64,000 bases of DNA from Anthoceros angustus. Taxonomy: Eukaryota; Streptophyta; Anthocerotopsida; Anthocerotales; Anthocerotaceae. The position numbers and the translations under genes are program-made. Positions 32,852 to 43,347 of this stretch are shown one piece after another (position 1 is the first letter of the stretch; each line of letters starts with the position of its first letter). The notes under the pieces were generated by a model. It was given only the letters and a program-made list of their open reading frames with translations. It ran no database searches and was not told the DNA's origin. The stretch spans positions 1,116,001 through 1,180,000 of the forward strand of contig MU008169.1 of assembly GCA_010909165.1 (NCBI GenBank), written 5' to 3'.

Positions 32852-33874
32852 ATGAGGTGCCTGCGCGCTAACATCGTTTTCCTAACCTTTGCAGCATTTG
32901 AAGACGCCTCTGGATTGTTCCTGCGGAGCTCGAGGCATGGATCGGGTCTGGGATCGTAGGATGGTGCTTCTGGCAACCTCTCTGAAAATCGTTGCTGGAG
33001 CGCAGATCGGGCAGCTGGAAAGGCCTGATCCCGGCGATGGTCAGGCTATGGCACGGTGGATGGTGTCGTCGAATTCGTGGAGCGTTCTTTGGTTGGTTCC
33101 TGGCAAGCTCTAGTCGGAAGCTCGAGCCTTGAGCGCCGTCCTCGCTTCCGTCTTTTGTGGGCAGCACAATCTCCCTTCACCGGCACGGCTCTCCGTTCGG
33201 GTTGGCCTGCGCACCGACAACGCCCACCAGCTACTTTCTAATCACTGTAACAACCATTCCTCCCCCGGGAGCATCCTCTGCAGAAACATCGCTTCCTTCA
33301 GCGATGGCCCGGCGGGAAACGCGTCCGGCTCCGGCACGCCCTACTTCCACCTCTCCAGGCTGGATCCCACGCCGCTCGATCTGGAGCAGGATCCGCGCGC
33401 CTCTCTGGCTCTCAGCTCTCAGCGAGTCTCCCCTTGAGACGTGCGGAAGCACCGACGTGGAAAACCCCACCTGCGCTCGCCTCACGCTATCCGGGAAGGT
33501 AGGTGTGCCGGTTGCTTGGCTGTTCACGTAGGAGAAGAGAGCCTGCCAGAATGCACATGTGCGTCCTGTCCGGATCCTAGCAGGTGGCAGAGGTGCGGGA
33601 GGCGGGAGAAGTGGAGTTGGCCGCACTGGCCCTGTTTGCCAAGCAGCCGGAAATGAAAGGTAGGCGGAAAGCTGTAGATGCAAGCTTGCATGTCAGGTAA
33701 TGCCGACTGATGTTGCCGGGAGATATCCTTGTACACACAGGATGGCCGAAAGGGCACGACTTCCGCTTCTACAAGCTCATTATCCAAGATATCTTCCTCA
33801 TTAACTGGTACGGAGGGGCTGAACCATTGTCCGTGGAGGAGTACTACGGTGGGCAAGGCAGCAGTGCCGAGTGA
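32852..33874 (+). pseudogene. CREG-like protein gene with a 7-bp frameshifting duplication
   Basis: Five exon segments reconstruct a CREG-type (FMN-binding split-barrel fold, secreted or vacuolar glycoprotein) protein: up to 33091 (RPDPGDGQAMARWMVSSNSW), 33165-33200 (TISLHRHGSPFG), 33284-33498 (ASFSDGPAGN, GTPYFHLSRLDPT, LETCGSTDVENPTCA, LTLSGK), 33584-33659 (LFAKQPEMK) and 33741-33874 (GWPKGHDFRFYKLIIQDIFL to the stop). Introns are 73, 83, 85 and 81 bp with GT-AG ends, and phases agree. In the third segment CTCTCAG is duplicated in tandem (33409-33422); removing one copy would restore phase, so as written the gene is broken. The 5' end is uncertain: ATG at 32937 is in frame, while ATG at 32852 opens a hydrophobic signal-like peptide (RANIVFLTFAA) in another frame. 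It is either a recent pseudogene or an assembly error. Confidence 0.8.
33409..33422. repeat. 7-bp tandem duplication inside the CREG-like exon
   Basis: CTCTCAGCTCTCAG; the exon is 215 bp as written, while the phases of the flanking introns require 208 (one leading base plus 69 codons). Confidence 0.9.
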
Positions 33875-34074
33875 AGAGACAGAAGACAATGGATGCACGT
33901 TGTCTGAATGAATCTCGTATCCGCTGCCACCCTGTTGCACCTGCTGAGGCTGCCGCCGGCAGAAGGATCTCTGACAGAGCTGAGAAGTTGTAAATCTGAT
34001 CAACCTGTGAGTGTGACTGAGGAAATGGAGTGGCAGAACCATTGAAGGATCATCTTCATCTTCATGTGCTCCTC

Positions 34075-34963
34075 TCAGAATGTGGATAGCTTGGCGATCT
34101 TGTCCCGCAAGTAATAAAGCTTGGCTCGTCGGACTTTCCTGCTAGAAATGACCTTGATCTCCTTGATGTTAGGCGAGTACCTGCATGCAAGCCAAGAGCC
34201 GAGCGAGAGTGAGAGGGTTTCGGATAACTTCTCCTCTTCAGAACCCTAAGCGAGGGGATGGGAAACAAGGAACAAGCATACTCACAAGGGATACACCACC
34301 TCCACTCCAACACCAGCAAGAACTCTACGGATCCTGATTGTGGAGCTGATCCCGGCATTCCGTTTGGCGATGACGATACCCTTCAGCTGCGAGACCCTTC
34401 TCTTGTTCTCCGGCACTTCCTAAAAGTTGCCGGCAGGATCACCTTGTGAGTCCATGTGCTAAAAGCCTGCCTCAATGCATCACATGCTTCCATGCCGCGC
34501 GATACTCACAACTTTAAGCTGCACGATGTCGCCAGGCTTGATGCGGGGAATACTCCTCTCCTTCACCGCAGTGTCCACGGCCTCTCTGTCCAGAAGCTGC
34601 AGACAGGTGCACCGTCACATTCAACTTCCATCCATACTCCATTCCTACCAATCCCTGAACCACTGTTCTCACCTGCATAATGTGCTTGGCTTGCTTGGTT
34701 AGCTTCTTCGTCTTCACATAGGGCCTGGCGGCTGCAGCCATGGCGCCGCTCGTGCTCTCAGACCCGAAAGCTTCCACTTCCACAGGCATCGCGCAGAGCC
34801 CTCTCATGTGCGCAGCAATTGCTGCCAGCCCGGTCATCCTACCAAAGCCCAACCCTTGCGCCGCGGCAGCAGCTGCTGCCCCACATCCTGGAGACACCGG
34901 TACCGGACTTGCTGCAATCCTGCTCAGAAGGTGTCGGATGCCCGCCCTCACCGATGTCGCCAT
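34075..34963 (-). CDS. Organellar ribosomal protein bL19
   Basis: Four exons on the minus strand, phases fully consistent: 34673-34963 (97 codons), 34510-34596 (29 codons), 34286-34419 (44 codons plus 2 nt) and 34075-34180 (1 nt plus 34 codons and TGA). Introns are 76, 90 and 105 bp with GT-AG ends. The 205-residue product contains the bL19 core: [74 protein letters not shown] and LYYLRDK. bL19 sits at the 30S-50S interface of bacterial-type ribosomes. The N-terminus ([19 protein letters not shown], no acidic residue before about 62) looks like a mitochondrial presequence, so mitochondrial bL19m is favoured over plastid. It is intact and probably functional, and lies tail to tail with the CREG-like gene 200 bp away. 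Confidence 0.9.
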
Positions 34964-35401
34964 GCCAGATCCTCCTCCAGGCCTGTGATCGCTTCCGAGA
35001 TGCCGCGAACAAACATCTGTTAAAAACCAGCTGGTCTGCTATCTTTCCCCTCTTCGAAAGCCATGAGTCCAGACGGAGTGGACTACGAAGAGGAAGGAGC
35101 GCTGGTCATTCTTCCTTTGCTACCACATCACCTGTCGACCACTTCTACAGCAGAATTCTCGGCCGGGCGCTGGAAGGAGTATCGTATTAGGGGAAAGAGG
35201 TTCCAGCAAGTGGCTCAAACTAGGGTTTGTGGTTTGTGGCCTGCTGAGATCATAAATGGCTACCTCCTTTGCACTTCAGCAGCTCTGTAGAGTGTGCTTG
35301 TGATTGGTTAAATGTCTCAAGGACTTCCAAGGATTTGAAGATTTTGAAATGACCGGAGGCCTTTGAAGGACTTGAAGGGGGATCTGGAGGATTGCAATGA
35401 G
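34964..35401. promoter_or_regulatory. Probable bL19 promoter region
   Basis: This 440-bp interval separates the 5' end of bL19 (minus strand) from the 3' end of the aldehyde dehydrogenase (minus strand), so it should hold the bL19 promoter. No TATA box or known operator is evident. A plus-strand frame (35063-35290) is open but has no recognised domain and is probably fortuitous. Confidence 0.4.
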
Positions 35402-37081
35402 TCAGTGGAGGTTGCCCACGTACGGCATCAGCAACACTTTGGTTTCCATCACATCTGCCATGGCCAACTTCACTCCCTCCCTCTGCAAAGCCACCGTAGG
35501 GCTGACTGTCGACTCTCACGCTTGGAGAATCGTTCAGGCATACACCTCCCGCCTGCACAGAGGGAGGGGTGCAACTCTTGGGCAACCTCTCGAGGAAGGG
35601 ACCGGAAGGGCAGTGAAGAGCAGCCTGTATTGTACCTCTAGATGTCGGAAAGCGAAGAAGGCTTTGTCGATGTCCGTTGTGAACACTCCAGGTTGGAACC
35701 CGTGGTGGGAGTCGTTGGCTTGAGCGATGGCGTCTTTGAAGTCCTTGTAGGAGTAGAGGAGGAGGACGGGGCCGAAGATGTCTTCCCGCCTGGCTTCCGC
35801 TTGGAGGGGGACGTTCTCCTGCACAGTTGCCTCCATGATGGCCCCTTTGCGCTTGCCTCTACTGCTTGTTTGATTTGGTGTTCCACCTGAGCAGCTGCGG
35901 ACTCCGAGATCATCGCGCCGATGAATGTGTCGTCCTCGAAGGGGTTGCCTGCTTTGAGCTTCTTCACTGCATCCACAAGGGCCTTCTTCACCTGCAAAGC
36001 TAGACTGTCGTGCTTTGCACTGTAATGCTTGCCTCAGTCCAGGCGGAGGCAGGACTCAAGTGTGTGAGATGGTCTGACCTTGCTGTTGTGGCCAATCCTG
36101 CATGTGGATGCAGGATTGGCCACTTTGGTAGAAGCCTCCGTGGACCAGCCTGGCAAAAGTGCCGTCAAGGTCTGGAACCAGGTCCGCGATGATGCGTAGT
36201 GCAATTGCCCCCTAGTTCCATGACAACCTGCCCATGGCCATGCCAAGCCGTCTCAAGAAGGGAAGGGAAGAGGCGAGGGGAAAAGAGGAATAAGAGGCAA
36301 CCAACCAAAACCAACCTTCGTCTTCCCTGCTCGAGCCTTCATGCTCGACACTGGGCCGATGGGAAACATTCGGACGATGGTATGGATACAGCTCGCCCGG
36401 CTTACTTCCCTGTCCAGCCTTTGTGCAACACTGCCTCTGGAAGGTGACATACCTGCAAGCCCTTGTTGCGAGGAGAGATGTCCGAAGGTAAATGTTCCCC
36501 ATAAATCCGTGTTGATTCCTCAGCTGCAATCGTCAGACAGAGCTACCCACCTCTTAAAAGAAGCACACCAACCTGACTACACACAAGCCATGCCTTGAAG
36601 GTGTCGATGGATCTTTGAACCTCCCCCCTCGCATCCTTGATGGGTTTCCCAGACTCCCAGGTGATGAGATACGCAACCTCCTCTGCCCTCGCCCTCAAGG
36701 CTGTAACCATCTGAAACCACACCAAAAACCCATCATGATGTGCAAGCTCTGGAGGGTAGAGTACCTTTACTGCCGTTCTATACCTTTTCAAGAATTGCCT
36801 TCCTGCACATCGTGCACACCGGCATTGATGTAAGGTCACCAGCACATCCCACCTCCTGCAGACCAAGATTCGTCCATCACGTAGAGTCCCTGTTCATATT
36901 TACCAACAGGTCCCGTGTACTTGTTTGCGCCATCCAAGGAGCGTTTGCTTTGACGTTTCTCGTTTGCCACAAACATGGCGTAGTCGCCCCCGATGTTGAA
37001 CTCATGCCCATTGTGCTGTGCTAGCTCCTTCTCCGTCTCCTTCATCTTCCACATGTACATTGCAAAATTCAAGTCACGCAC
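35402..37081 (-). pseudogene. Aldehyde dehydrogenase (ALDH21-like), frameshifted
   Basis: Minus-strand exon pieces in ALDH order: N-terminal FNIGGDYAMFVANEK with NKYTG (about 36900-37020); KAILEK then MVTALRARAEEVAYLITWES and GKPIKDARGEVQRSIDTFK (36543-36810, split by a short intron); catalytic Glu region VVMELGGN and catalytic Cys region GGFYQSGQSC (about 36090-36250); VDAVKKLKAGNPFEDDTFIG and ISESAAAQVEHQIKQAVE (35860-35995); MEATVQENVPLQ, IFGPVLLLYSYKDF, FQPGVFTTDIDKA (35650-35836); GGVCLNDSPSVRVDSQPYGG, then in another frame REGVKLAMADVMETKVLLM to a stop at 35402. The enzyme would oxidise an aldehyde with NAD(P)+. There are breaks between GGN and the Cys region, before MEATV, and after PYGG, where about five residues (typically VKDSG) are missing. 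Part of the cofactor-binding middle was not found. Wording resembles the stress-related ALDH21 of mosses and lycophytes by eye. Confidence 0.7.
36088..36123. repeat. Perfect 16-bp-arm hairpin at the ALDH catalytic cysteine
   Basis: GTGGCCAATCCTGCAT and its exact reverse complement ATGCAGGATTGGCCAC flank the four-base loop GTGG. On the ALDH strand the first-read arm carries the codons for GQSC, and the second arm follows where family members continue with unrelated sequence. Confidence 0.95.
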
Positions 37082-37455
37082 GCCTTGTAGCCTTTGGTGT
37101 TAACAAGGAAACAGATCGCGGACATGACAGTGTGTGCAGATTGCAAGGAGGTGACGTCTTGAGTGGCCATGTCCTCCCTTCTGGTGTGACATCCAGGACA
37201 TCGGTTCATGAATTCCAGAGTCAAGCGTCCTTGGGACGAATCAGTATTCGGATGGGTGTCATCCATGCCCCAGCTACAAATCATGCCCTCCAGATTCAAA
37301 ACTCCAGTTGTAGGTGCCTACGGGTTACTCCAGATTCAAAACTTCAGTTGTTAGTGCCCTTCGGTCGCTAGCGGTAGTACCCAACAGCCTCCTTCCCTGG
37401 GGCAGAAGGCATCACCTCTGCAACCGCCTGGTAGCCAGTCTTCACCATTGCAGGG

Positions 37456-38058
37456 TAGACCACAGGTCTCAGACTCACCTGCCTTCCATAGAGTGGAGTC
37501 TTTGAAAGGCAATGAGCAAAAGCCTTTGCCACAAGGAAGGCGAAGTATTCGACGTGCATGCAGAAGCACGCAAACGTGAGGAAGAGCACTAGAGAAAGAC
37601 GGCTCTCCTCATGACTGAGGAGGAGGCTCTGGAGTTGCAGCAGAAAATGTTTGCTGATGCAGCCAAGGCACAAACCGACAACAGGAATGAGATGCAGCGA
37701 TCAGGAAAGGAATTTCAGGACACGAATTTAACAGGTGCAGCCGAGAAGCCATTGAGCAAATATCCAGAGGAGGAGGAGCTGCAGAGCAAGACTATCCAGG
37801 CAATGGGAGTTGCAGCAGTAGGAACTACTCAGCCGGTATCCAGTGAGCCGAGTGTAAAGCAGGAGCCTGCACGGCGGCAGAATGATTCGTCTCAAAAGAA
37901 GACACCTCCTCCGTCAACCAGCTATCTAGATTTGCTGGCAAAGCCAAAGTGGACCCCAGAATCCATCTAGACCACAGGTCTCAGACTCATCTGCATTGGA
38001 TAGAGGACTTAGTAATCAAACTATGCTTTGATACCAAGTGCAATGAGCAAGAGCCTTT
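37456..38058 (+). repeat. Direct repeats flanking a coding segment
   Basis: About 75-89 bp starting 'accacaggtctcagactca' occur at 37456-37531 and at 37970-38058, both followed by a 'gcaatgagcaa.agcctttg' string. The ORF at 37611-37970 lies between them. Confidence 0.7.
37611..37970 (+). CDS. Hypothetical C-terminal exon, 119 aa
   Basis: An open frame begins MTEEEALELQQKMFADAAKA and ends LDLLAKPKWTPESI at a stop. Composition is that of a normal soluble, partly disordered protein (Gln/Glu-rich start, Ser/Pro-rich centre PSVKQEPARRQND). No domain is known to me. It lies between the direct repeats and 245 bp upstream of the LTR retrotransposon, so it may be the end of a host gene or a captured exon. 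Confidence 0.4.
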   Translation: MTEEEALELQQKMFADAAKAQTDNRNEMQRSGKEFQDTNLTGAAEKPLSKYPEEEELQSKTIQAMGVAAVGTTQPVSSEPSVKQEPARRQNDSSQKKTPPPSTSYLDLLAKPKWTPESI

Positions 38059-38215
38059 GTTATCCTCCCCAGGTAGTCACACTACTAGTACTGCCCGTGT
38101 GCCTGGCAGCTCTGCTGCTTCGACACCCAACTTCACAACTTTGCTGCTTTTTCACAACAAACAACGTCGTATGCAAAACGTTTCTTGCAACACTCTGGAA
38201 TTGCCCCAAGTCAGG

Positions 38216-38506
38216 TGTCACAGCCGTGACAACCCCACGACACAAGTGTGAACACAGTCATTTCCCAGCTAGTTTAAGTAGCTAGATTAATTCCGGTTTA
38301 AGTATTATCCCGGAATAAATACCGAGATAATACAGTATAAATACGGGCATAGTAGTTGAACCCGTCCGCGGGTATAGTTAGTTGAGCCCGTCCACAGAAC
38401 GGCCGGACGTGGCTGTTTGGCCCCGAACAGATACAAGAGAGATCCGAACCGAACAAGGAGCCAATTTCCTCCGATCGAGTTCGCTCAAGCCTGCAGCAGC
38501 GTGACA
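38216..38506 (+). repeat. 5' LTR
   Basis: Begins TGTCACAGCCGTGACA and ends GCGTGACA, a 6-bp terminal inverted TGTCAC/GTGACA. It contains a TATA box TATAAATA (38336-38343) that is damaged in the 3' LTR. The same 291-bp length as the 3' LTR supports the boundaries. Confidence 0.9.
38336..38343 (+). promoter_or_regulatory. LTR TATA box
   Basis: TATAAATA about 170 bp before the LTR end, a plausible core promoter for element transcription. The corresponding 3' LTR site reads 'gatgtaatctg'. Confidence 0.55.
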
Positions 38507-38524
38507 TTTGGTATCGAGCCTCTC
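38507..38524 (+). other. Primer-binding site, tRNA-iMet type
   Basis: Directly after the 5' LTR, TTTGGTATCGAGCC closely resembles TGGTATCAGAGC, the complement of the initiator-Met tRNA 3' end used by most plant Ty3/gypsy elements. Confidence 0.75.
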
Positions 38525-38639
38525 ACGATCCACAGTTGCTTGGAGCGGATTGCGCCAGTTGGGCGCGGGATTTCAAGGGGCCCGAGAAAACCACGATGGC
38601 GAGCGATCGCTCCAATCTCAAGTCAATCGCGTAGTGTCC

Positions 38640-40050
38640 GGCGGAGCGATGAAGAACGGCACCGGAAGGATTGGCGATCGAGTCCGGAGGAGAGCCGCAC
38701 GCCCCGACCACGCCCCGGCGGAGGGGCGCTTTCCAATATGCATCCCGGGACAGAACTCGCAGGAGAGACCAAGAGGCGCAGGAGAAATTGTTGGCCAAAC
38801 AAGAACAAGCGAGCTAGGATTTGCTGCTGGTGCGTCGAGGCCTACGCCGTAAGTCGGACTACGCGATCAACCCCACGCCGCCCCAAACGAGGAAGCATCC
38901 GGATCCTACATCGAGAGAGATGGACAGCTAACGTGAGAAGACGCCTCCGAACGGAAGGGCAGCACAACCCAACTTGTTGCACAACTGCAGAACGCACCGC
39001 TGCTGTGGAGCGATCCGTGAAGAAATCTCGGAAGTCTAGAAACACAAGGCAAACAATTGAGAGAGGTGGAAACGGCAATCACCGAGTAGAAGCCAACTCG
39101 AGGAAAACCAGCCCGCCTGAGCGCCGCTTGAGGGTGTCCTACTGGGCAACGGAACTCACCCCAACCCAACTCGCTCCCATCCACCGTCACCCCAATGTCA
39201 CCCATGCCCGACGGTGAACAACACTCCACACCCGCCACCGCACACCGAAAGTCCAATGAGAACGAAGAAAACGGCCAAGACCCGACACCGCGCCACTCAT
39301 GACCGGCCCTGGCAAGGCGATGAAGCAAGAAGCTTTTGGTCGAGTTGTTACCTGGAGAGAAGGATAATCAAGAGATCAAGGCGTTGGCAAGAAGGTTACA
39401 ACTCATGCGTTACGAAAACTGGGAGTCACAACGAGGTAAAGAAGAAGACTATCAGCGAGGAGAGGAAGGTGAACTCCCGTTCAAGTCCCGTGCCCAGTTG
39501 GATCGGGACCTACAGAGGAAGATTAAAACATCCACCTTTGACGGGACTATGAAGGACGCACAAGCCGTCTATGATTGGATCGATAAGATGGAAAGATACG
39601 GCAAGTGAGAAGGACGACCATCGAAAATCCAGCTTTTGCACCATGTCTCGAGGTATGCATACCGATGGTGGCGAGAGGAACGGTGTGGAGCTCGGGATGG
39701 AGGAACCCATCCACTCTTGGACCGCTCGCATAAGCTTAGAACAATTTCTACCCATCAACCATCGGAAAGACCTATATCAAGAGTTTGGACTATCTCCCAA
39801 CAAGGTACCATTCAAGATTATTATGACCGATTTATACCCCCTCGATATGCCACGCCTTGACGAAGAGCGTAAAATCGAGAAATTCAGGCCTCCGCAGGAG
39901 ATGCGGGACGTCACTAAACGAACCCCCACACCGTGGAGGCAATGAAAGCTGCAGGAATTACGAGTCAACAAATACAAGTATTTGAACACAACCAAGTGGA
40001 ACAAAGCGCACATGCTTCCGACAAGAAGGTGATGTTCAAAGCACGAGATT
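38640..40050 (+). pseudogene. Degenerate gag region
   Basis: Plus-strand pieces in several frames occupy the gag position, including the Lys/Arg/Asp-rich segment near 39500-39600 (TSTFDGTMKDAQAVYDWIDK, a typical gag 'F.G......W' type string) and a segment near 39790 that resembles the 'ISVQEYYDRFI' gag motif. No zinc knuckle is seen. The long frame 38417-39217 is arginine-rich and crosses the LTR, so it is probably not the true gag frame. Confidence 0.5.
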
Positions 40051-40224
40051 AACGAAGCAATACATGGACAAGCACTTGTGTTTCACCCGCCGCCTGCACC
40101 ACGGTTCTCGAACCGCCTCATCGCTGTGACTTCGACTGCGGAGACCGCAAGTCCGTGAAACCCACACCGAGCCTCGCAAAACGGGTTCACTCGATAGAAG
40201 AAGAACCGTCGACCCGGCTAAGCG

Positions 40225-40578
40225 GTGTGCCATGGAGGTACTCTTGACTCTCTCACTAGCAACAACCATGTTCCCATCAAGCTCCTCATGGGAGTAGAAG
40301 GGCTACTTGCCACGGGATTGTTGGACTCAGGAGCGAGTCATCACTACATCTCAAGGTCAGCTGCCGGACGGGCAGGCCTGAAGATCCAGGAGTCAGGACA
40401 ACTATCGACGGTGGTCACCGCACTCAATGAGAGAGAAACCAGCCGAGAGAAGTGGGTAGAAGCCATGCTCACCTTCCCTGGTGGATACCAGGAAATCATG
40501 AAACTCACGGTCATGCCGAACCTATGCCATGACATCATTATCGGTAAGCCCTGGTTGGCACTGCATTCCAAAACTTAG
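40225..40578 (+). pseudogene. Retropepsin (aspartic protease) segment
   Basis: An open frame with the retropepsin signature GLLDSGASHHYIS (active-site D-S-G), preceded by PIKLLMGVEG and followed by the flap and C-terminal part ending CHDIIIGKPWLALHSK, the usual 'DIILGMPWL' Ty3/gypsy string. It is the best-preserved part of the polyprotein and ends at a stop rather than running into reverse transcriptase. Confidence 0.8.
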
Positions 40579-40859
40579 ATATTGACTGGAATACAAATGT
40601 AGTTACCTTGTCCGTAGGAGATCGTCAGTTTGTAATGCCTGGGGAGAAATACATTCCGCATAAGCACCTCTACTGCCTCTTTTGAATAAAGCAACCGCCC
40701 ACTCATGTATATAGCCGACTCAAACGAGTGATGCCACTAGGAGGCACGGCCGAGTCTAGGGCGCGAAAGTCAAGAAGTAGAAGACATGCTCCCCGAGTAC
40801 ATGCGCAGATGTTGAAGGAGTTCAGACGCCTTCAAAACACCTACGGACCTACCACCTAG

Positions 40860-42060
40860 GAGAAGGCCGACCACCGCATCGACCTCCTACCCGGACATAC
40901 ACCAATATGCCTCCATACAGGCGCTCGGAGCGAGGAAATCAAACGACAAGTGGATGAATTCACGGCCTGGGTTTGTGAGACCCTCCGCTCACCCTTTGGG
41001 CACCCGCTTTATCGGGTCGCAAAACCGGATGGAGCATGGCGACGATCGACTATCGAGTAATGAGCTACGACGAAATGTTTACCAAATGCATGGATTGACA
41101 TCCTAGACCAACTCCACGGCTCCACGCTCACAAAGATCGACTTAAGGTCGCTTCCATCGACACGTATCCACGAAGGTGGCAGTACAAAGCGCATTCGTAC
41201 CCGTCATGGTCATTTTGAATTTGTTGTCATGCCGTTTGGTCTTACCGCCCCGCCACCTTCCAAAGGTCGATGCAAGAAGTCCTCCGTCCCTGGGAAGGGA
41301 GTGTATTTTTAGATGATATTCTCATCTACTGAGGATGTAGAAACACACTACAAACTTGTTAGAGAAGTCTTCACCTTACTCCGAAACACCAACTCCCAGC
41401 CAAGCGTAGCAAGTGCGCCTTCATGCAACCCGAGTGTGAGTATCTAGGTCATATCATCGCCTGTGGCATCCACGTAGACCCTAGAAAAATCAAGGTCATT
41501 GACGAGTGGCCTTTACCTCAAGACCGTAACCGAGAGGTTTCCTTGGCCTCGTGTTTCTATCGCCGTTTATCAAAGATTTCAAGAAGATGGCTGCCTCACC
41601 GATGCCCTCCGCACCCGCCTAGTCAACCCTCCAACTCCGCACTGCTGCCCACCCTAAAGTGCCTGTGGCGCCCCAGCTGCATCCCCAAGCTCCCTACGTA
41701 GTACACACCGATCGTCGGACTTTGCTATGGGCAGTAACACAACATGGCAGGTGATTGCATATGAATCAAAAACTACAAGGTGCTCAAATTTAACTATCCT
41801 GCTCACGACAAAGAAATGCTGGCCATAGTTCACGCCTCGTGGTATGGAGACACTACTTATTAGGCAGCTCACCGCAACACCGATCACCATTCACTTCAAT
41901 ATTTTTCACTCAACCAAACACAGAACGACAAAGGAGGTGTGAGTACTGCGGACTTCAACTTTGATATTAAGTATGTCACTGGAGCTTCCAATATCGCGGA
42001 TGCCCTCGGACGAGCTTGTGCACTTATGTCGTCCCAACTCGACACAATCAGTTAATCGAC
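40860..42060 (+). pseudogene. Reverse transcriptase and RNase H fragments
   Basis: Reverse-transcriptase strings appear in changing frames: ADHRIDLLPGHTPI (40866), FEFVVMPFGLT (41217), FLDDILIYS (41309, the YxDD-equivalent active site), ECEYLGHIIACGIHVDPRKI (41432) and the Ty3 'ASFYRRF' string (41560). RNase H-like strings follow: HTD (41705), YPAHDKEMLAIVHA (41800), DHHSLQYFF (41886) and FNFDIKYVTGASNIADAL (41960). Several stops and frameshifts are present. Confidence 0.75.
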
Positions 42061-42214
42061 GACCATTCCCCATGACCCCGCTCCACAACCGTAAATAACC
42101 TCATGCCAAGCTAGGTCAACCCACAGCCCTCACCCAACTCTACTCACCAAAGACCCGACATATGAAAAGGTAGGCTTGTCATCCCGGACCAACTCCAACA
42201 TGTCAAAAGCTATT

Positions 42215-43347
42215 CTCCATGACCTTCATGACACCCCATAGCAGTCACCTAGGCATCGATAAAACTTATGCTAGAGTCAAGGAACACTTCCATTGGGTGA
42301 CTCCGCTCCAACCGCATTGAGTGGGTCCGCCTCCCCGCTCCCCGCCAACAAGCTAACACCAAAACAACTCGGCCTTCTACAACCGCTTCCAATTCCCAAG
42401 GCGGTTCGGTTCCATTTCCATGGATTTCATCACTCACTTACCTCGCTCCAAGTCGTCGTGATAGTATCCGGGTCGTGATGGACCGCCTCACAAAACCTCG
42501 CCTTTCCCCCGCCCATCACCATCAAGACAAAAATTAGCTCACCTGCTCATTAAAGAAATTTTCCGCCTTCACGGAACCCCAGAAACATTGTCTCCGGAGA
42601 TGTGAAGTTTACCGGGTTCGGAGAACCTTCACTAAACTCCGGATGGAACAACATATGTCATCGACCGACCCGTAGATCGACCAAACCGAAAACAAAACCA
42701 AGTACTCAAGACATGCTTCGCCACTTTACCCATGAGAAACAAGGGAAATGGGAAGACCTCTTACCATTACTCGAGTTTGCCTACAACACATCCAAACATC
42801 GCAGTCGTCTCCTTACAAGCTCCTCGGGAAAATCCCCACCCCGGTCTCGGCCTTCCCGATGGATAAGTGGAAGACCGCAGCCGAGGCATGAGGACATATT
42901 TCGGGAAGTTAAGCTTGCCAAGCGAAACTCCTTGCACCCAAGGCTCAAACTCGCAAATCGGCACAGGGAGGCGTCGTCATCAACGTGGGACGGTGATCGC
43001 TCGACTCAAACCAAACAGTACCCCACCTCATCCGGACAAAAGACAAGTTGTCTTATCGCTTTGGACCCTTGAATTTCTAGACGGATCAACCCCGTCGCAT
43101 ACCAAACGATCTCCTCCTGGCGTTGGCGCCTATGTCGCACTTCCATGTCTCTATGTTGAAACCCGTCATCTCGCCCCTCACTACCCTCATGCACACCAAC
43201 CCTACCCCGGACCGTCCGGTCCCCATCCAGACACGCCGATCCTCGCCTCCTCCGTCAAGCCCATCGCTTGTTTGCTCCGCCCATCGCTGGCCCTAGTCTC
43301 CAGCCCATCGCAGCCGAGCTAAGACACCTGCCCGTGCAGCCCGCCGC
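42215..43347 (+). pseudogene. Integrase region, copy 1
   Basis: Includes the zinc-finger-type start (HDTPYSSHLG equivalent near 42228), 'SMDFITHLPRS' near 42420, the catalytic-core strings around 42500-42640 and EFAYNTSKH (42774), then the GPY/F-type end (KLSYRF near 43045, FHVSMLKPV near 43140 in another frame). Broken by stops. The whole 1.13-kb block is repeated immediately downstream. Confidence 0.7.

Noticed and set aside
33524-34042. 172-codon minus-strand frame over the CREG-like gene
   Set aside because: It is antisense to well-supported CREG exons and spans their introns.
38417-39217. 266-codon plus-strand frame at the start of the LTR element
   Set aside because: It begins inside the LTR, crosses the primer-binding site and is extremely Arg-rich; it does not match the gag position or composition.
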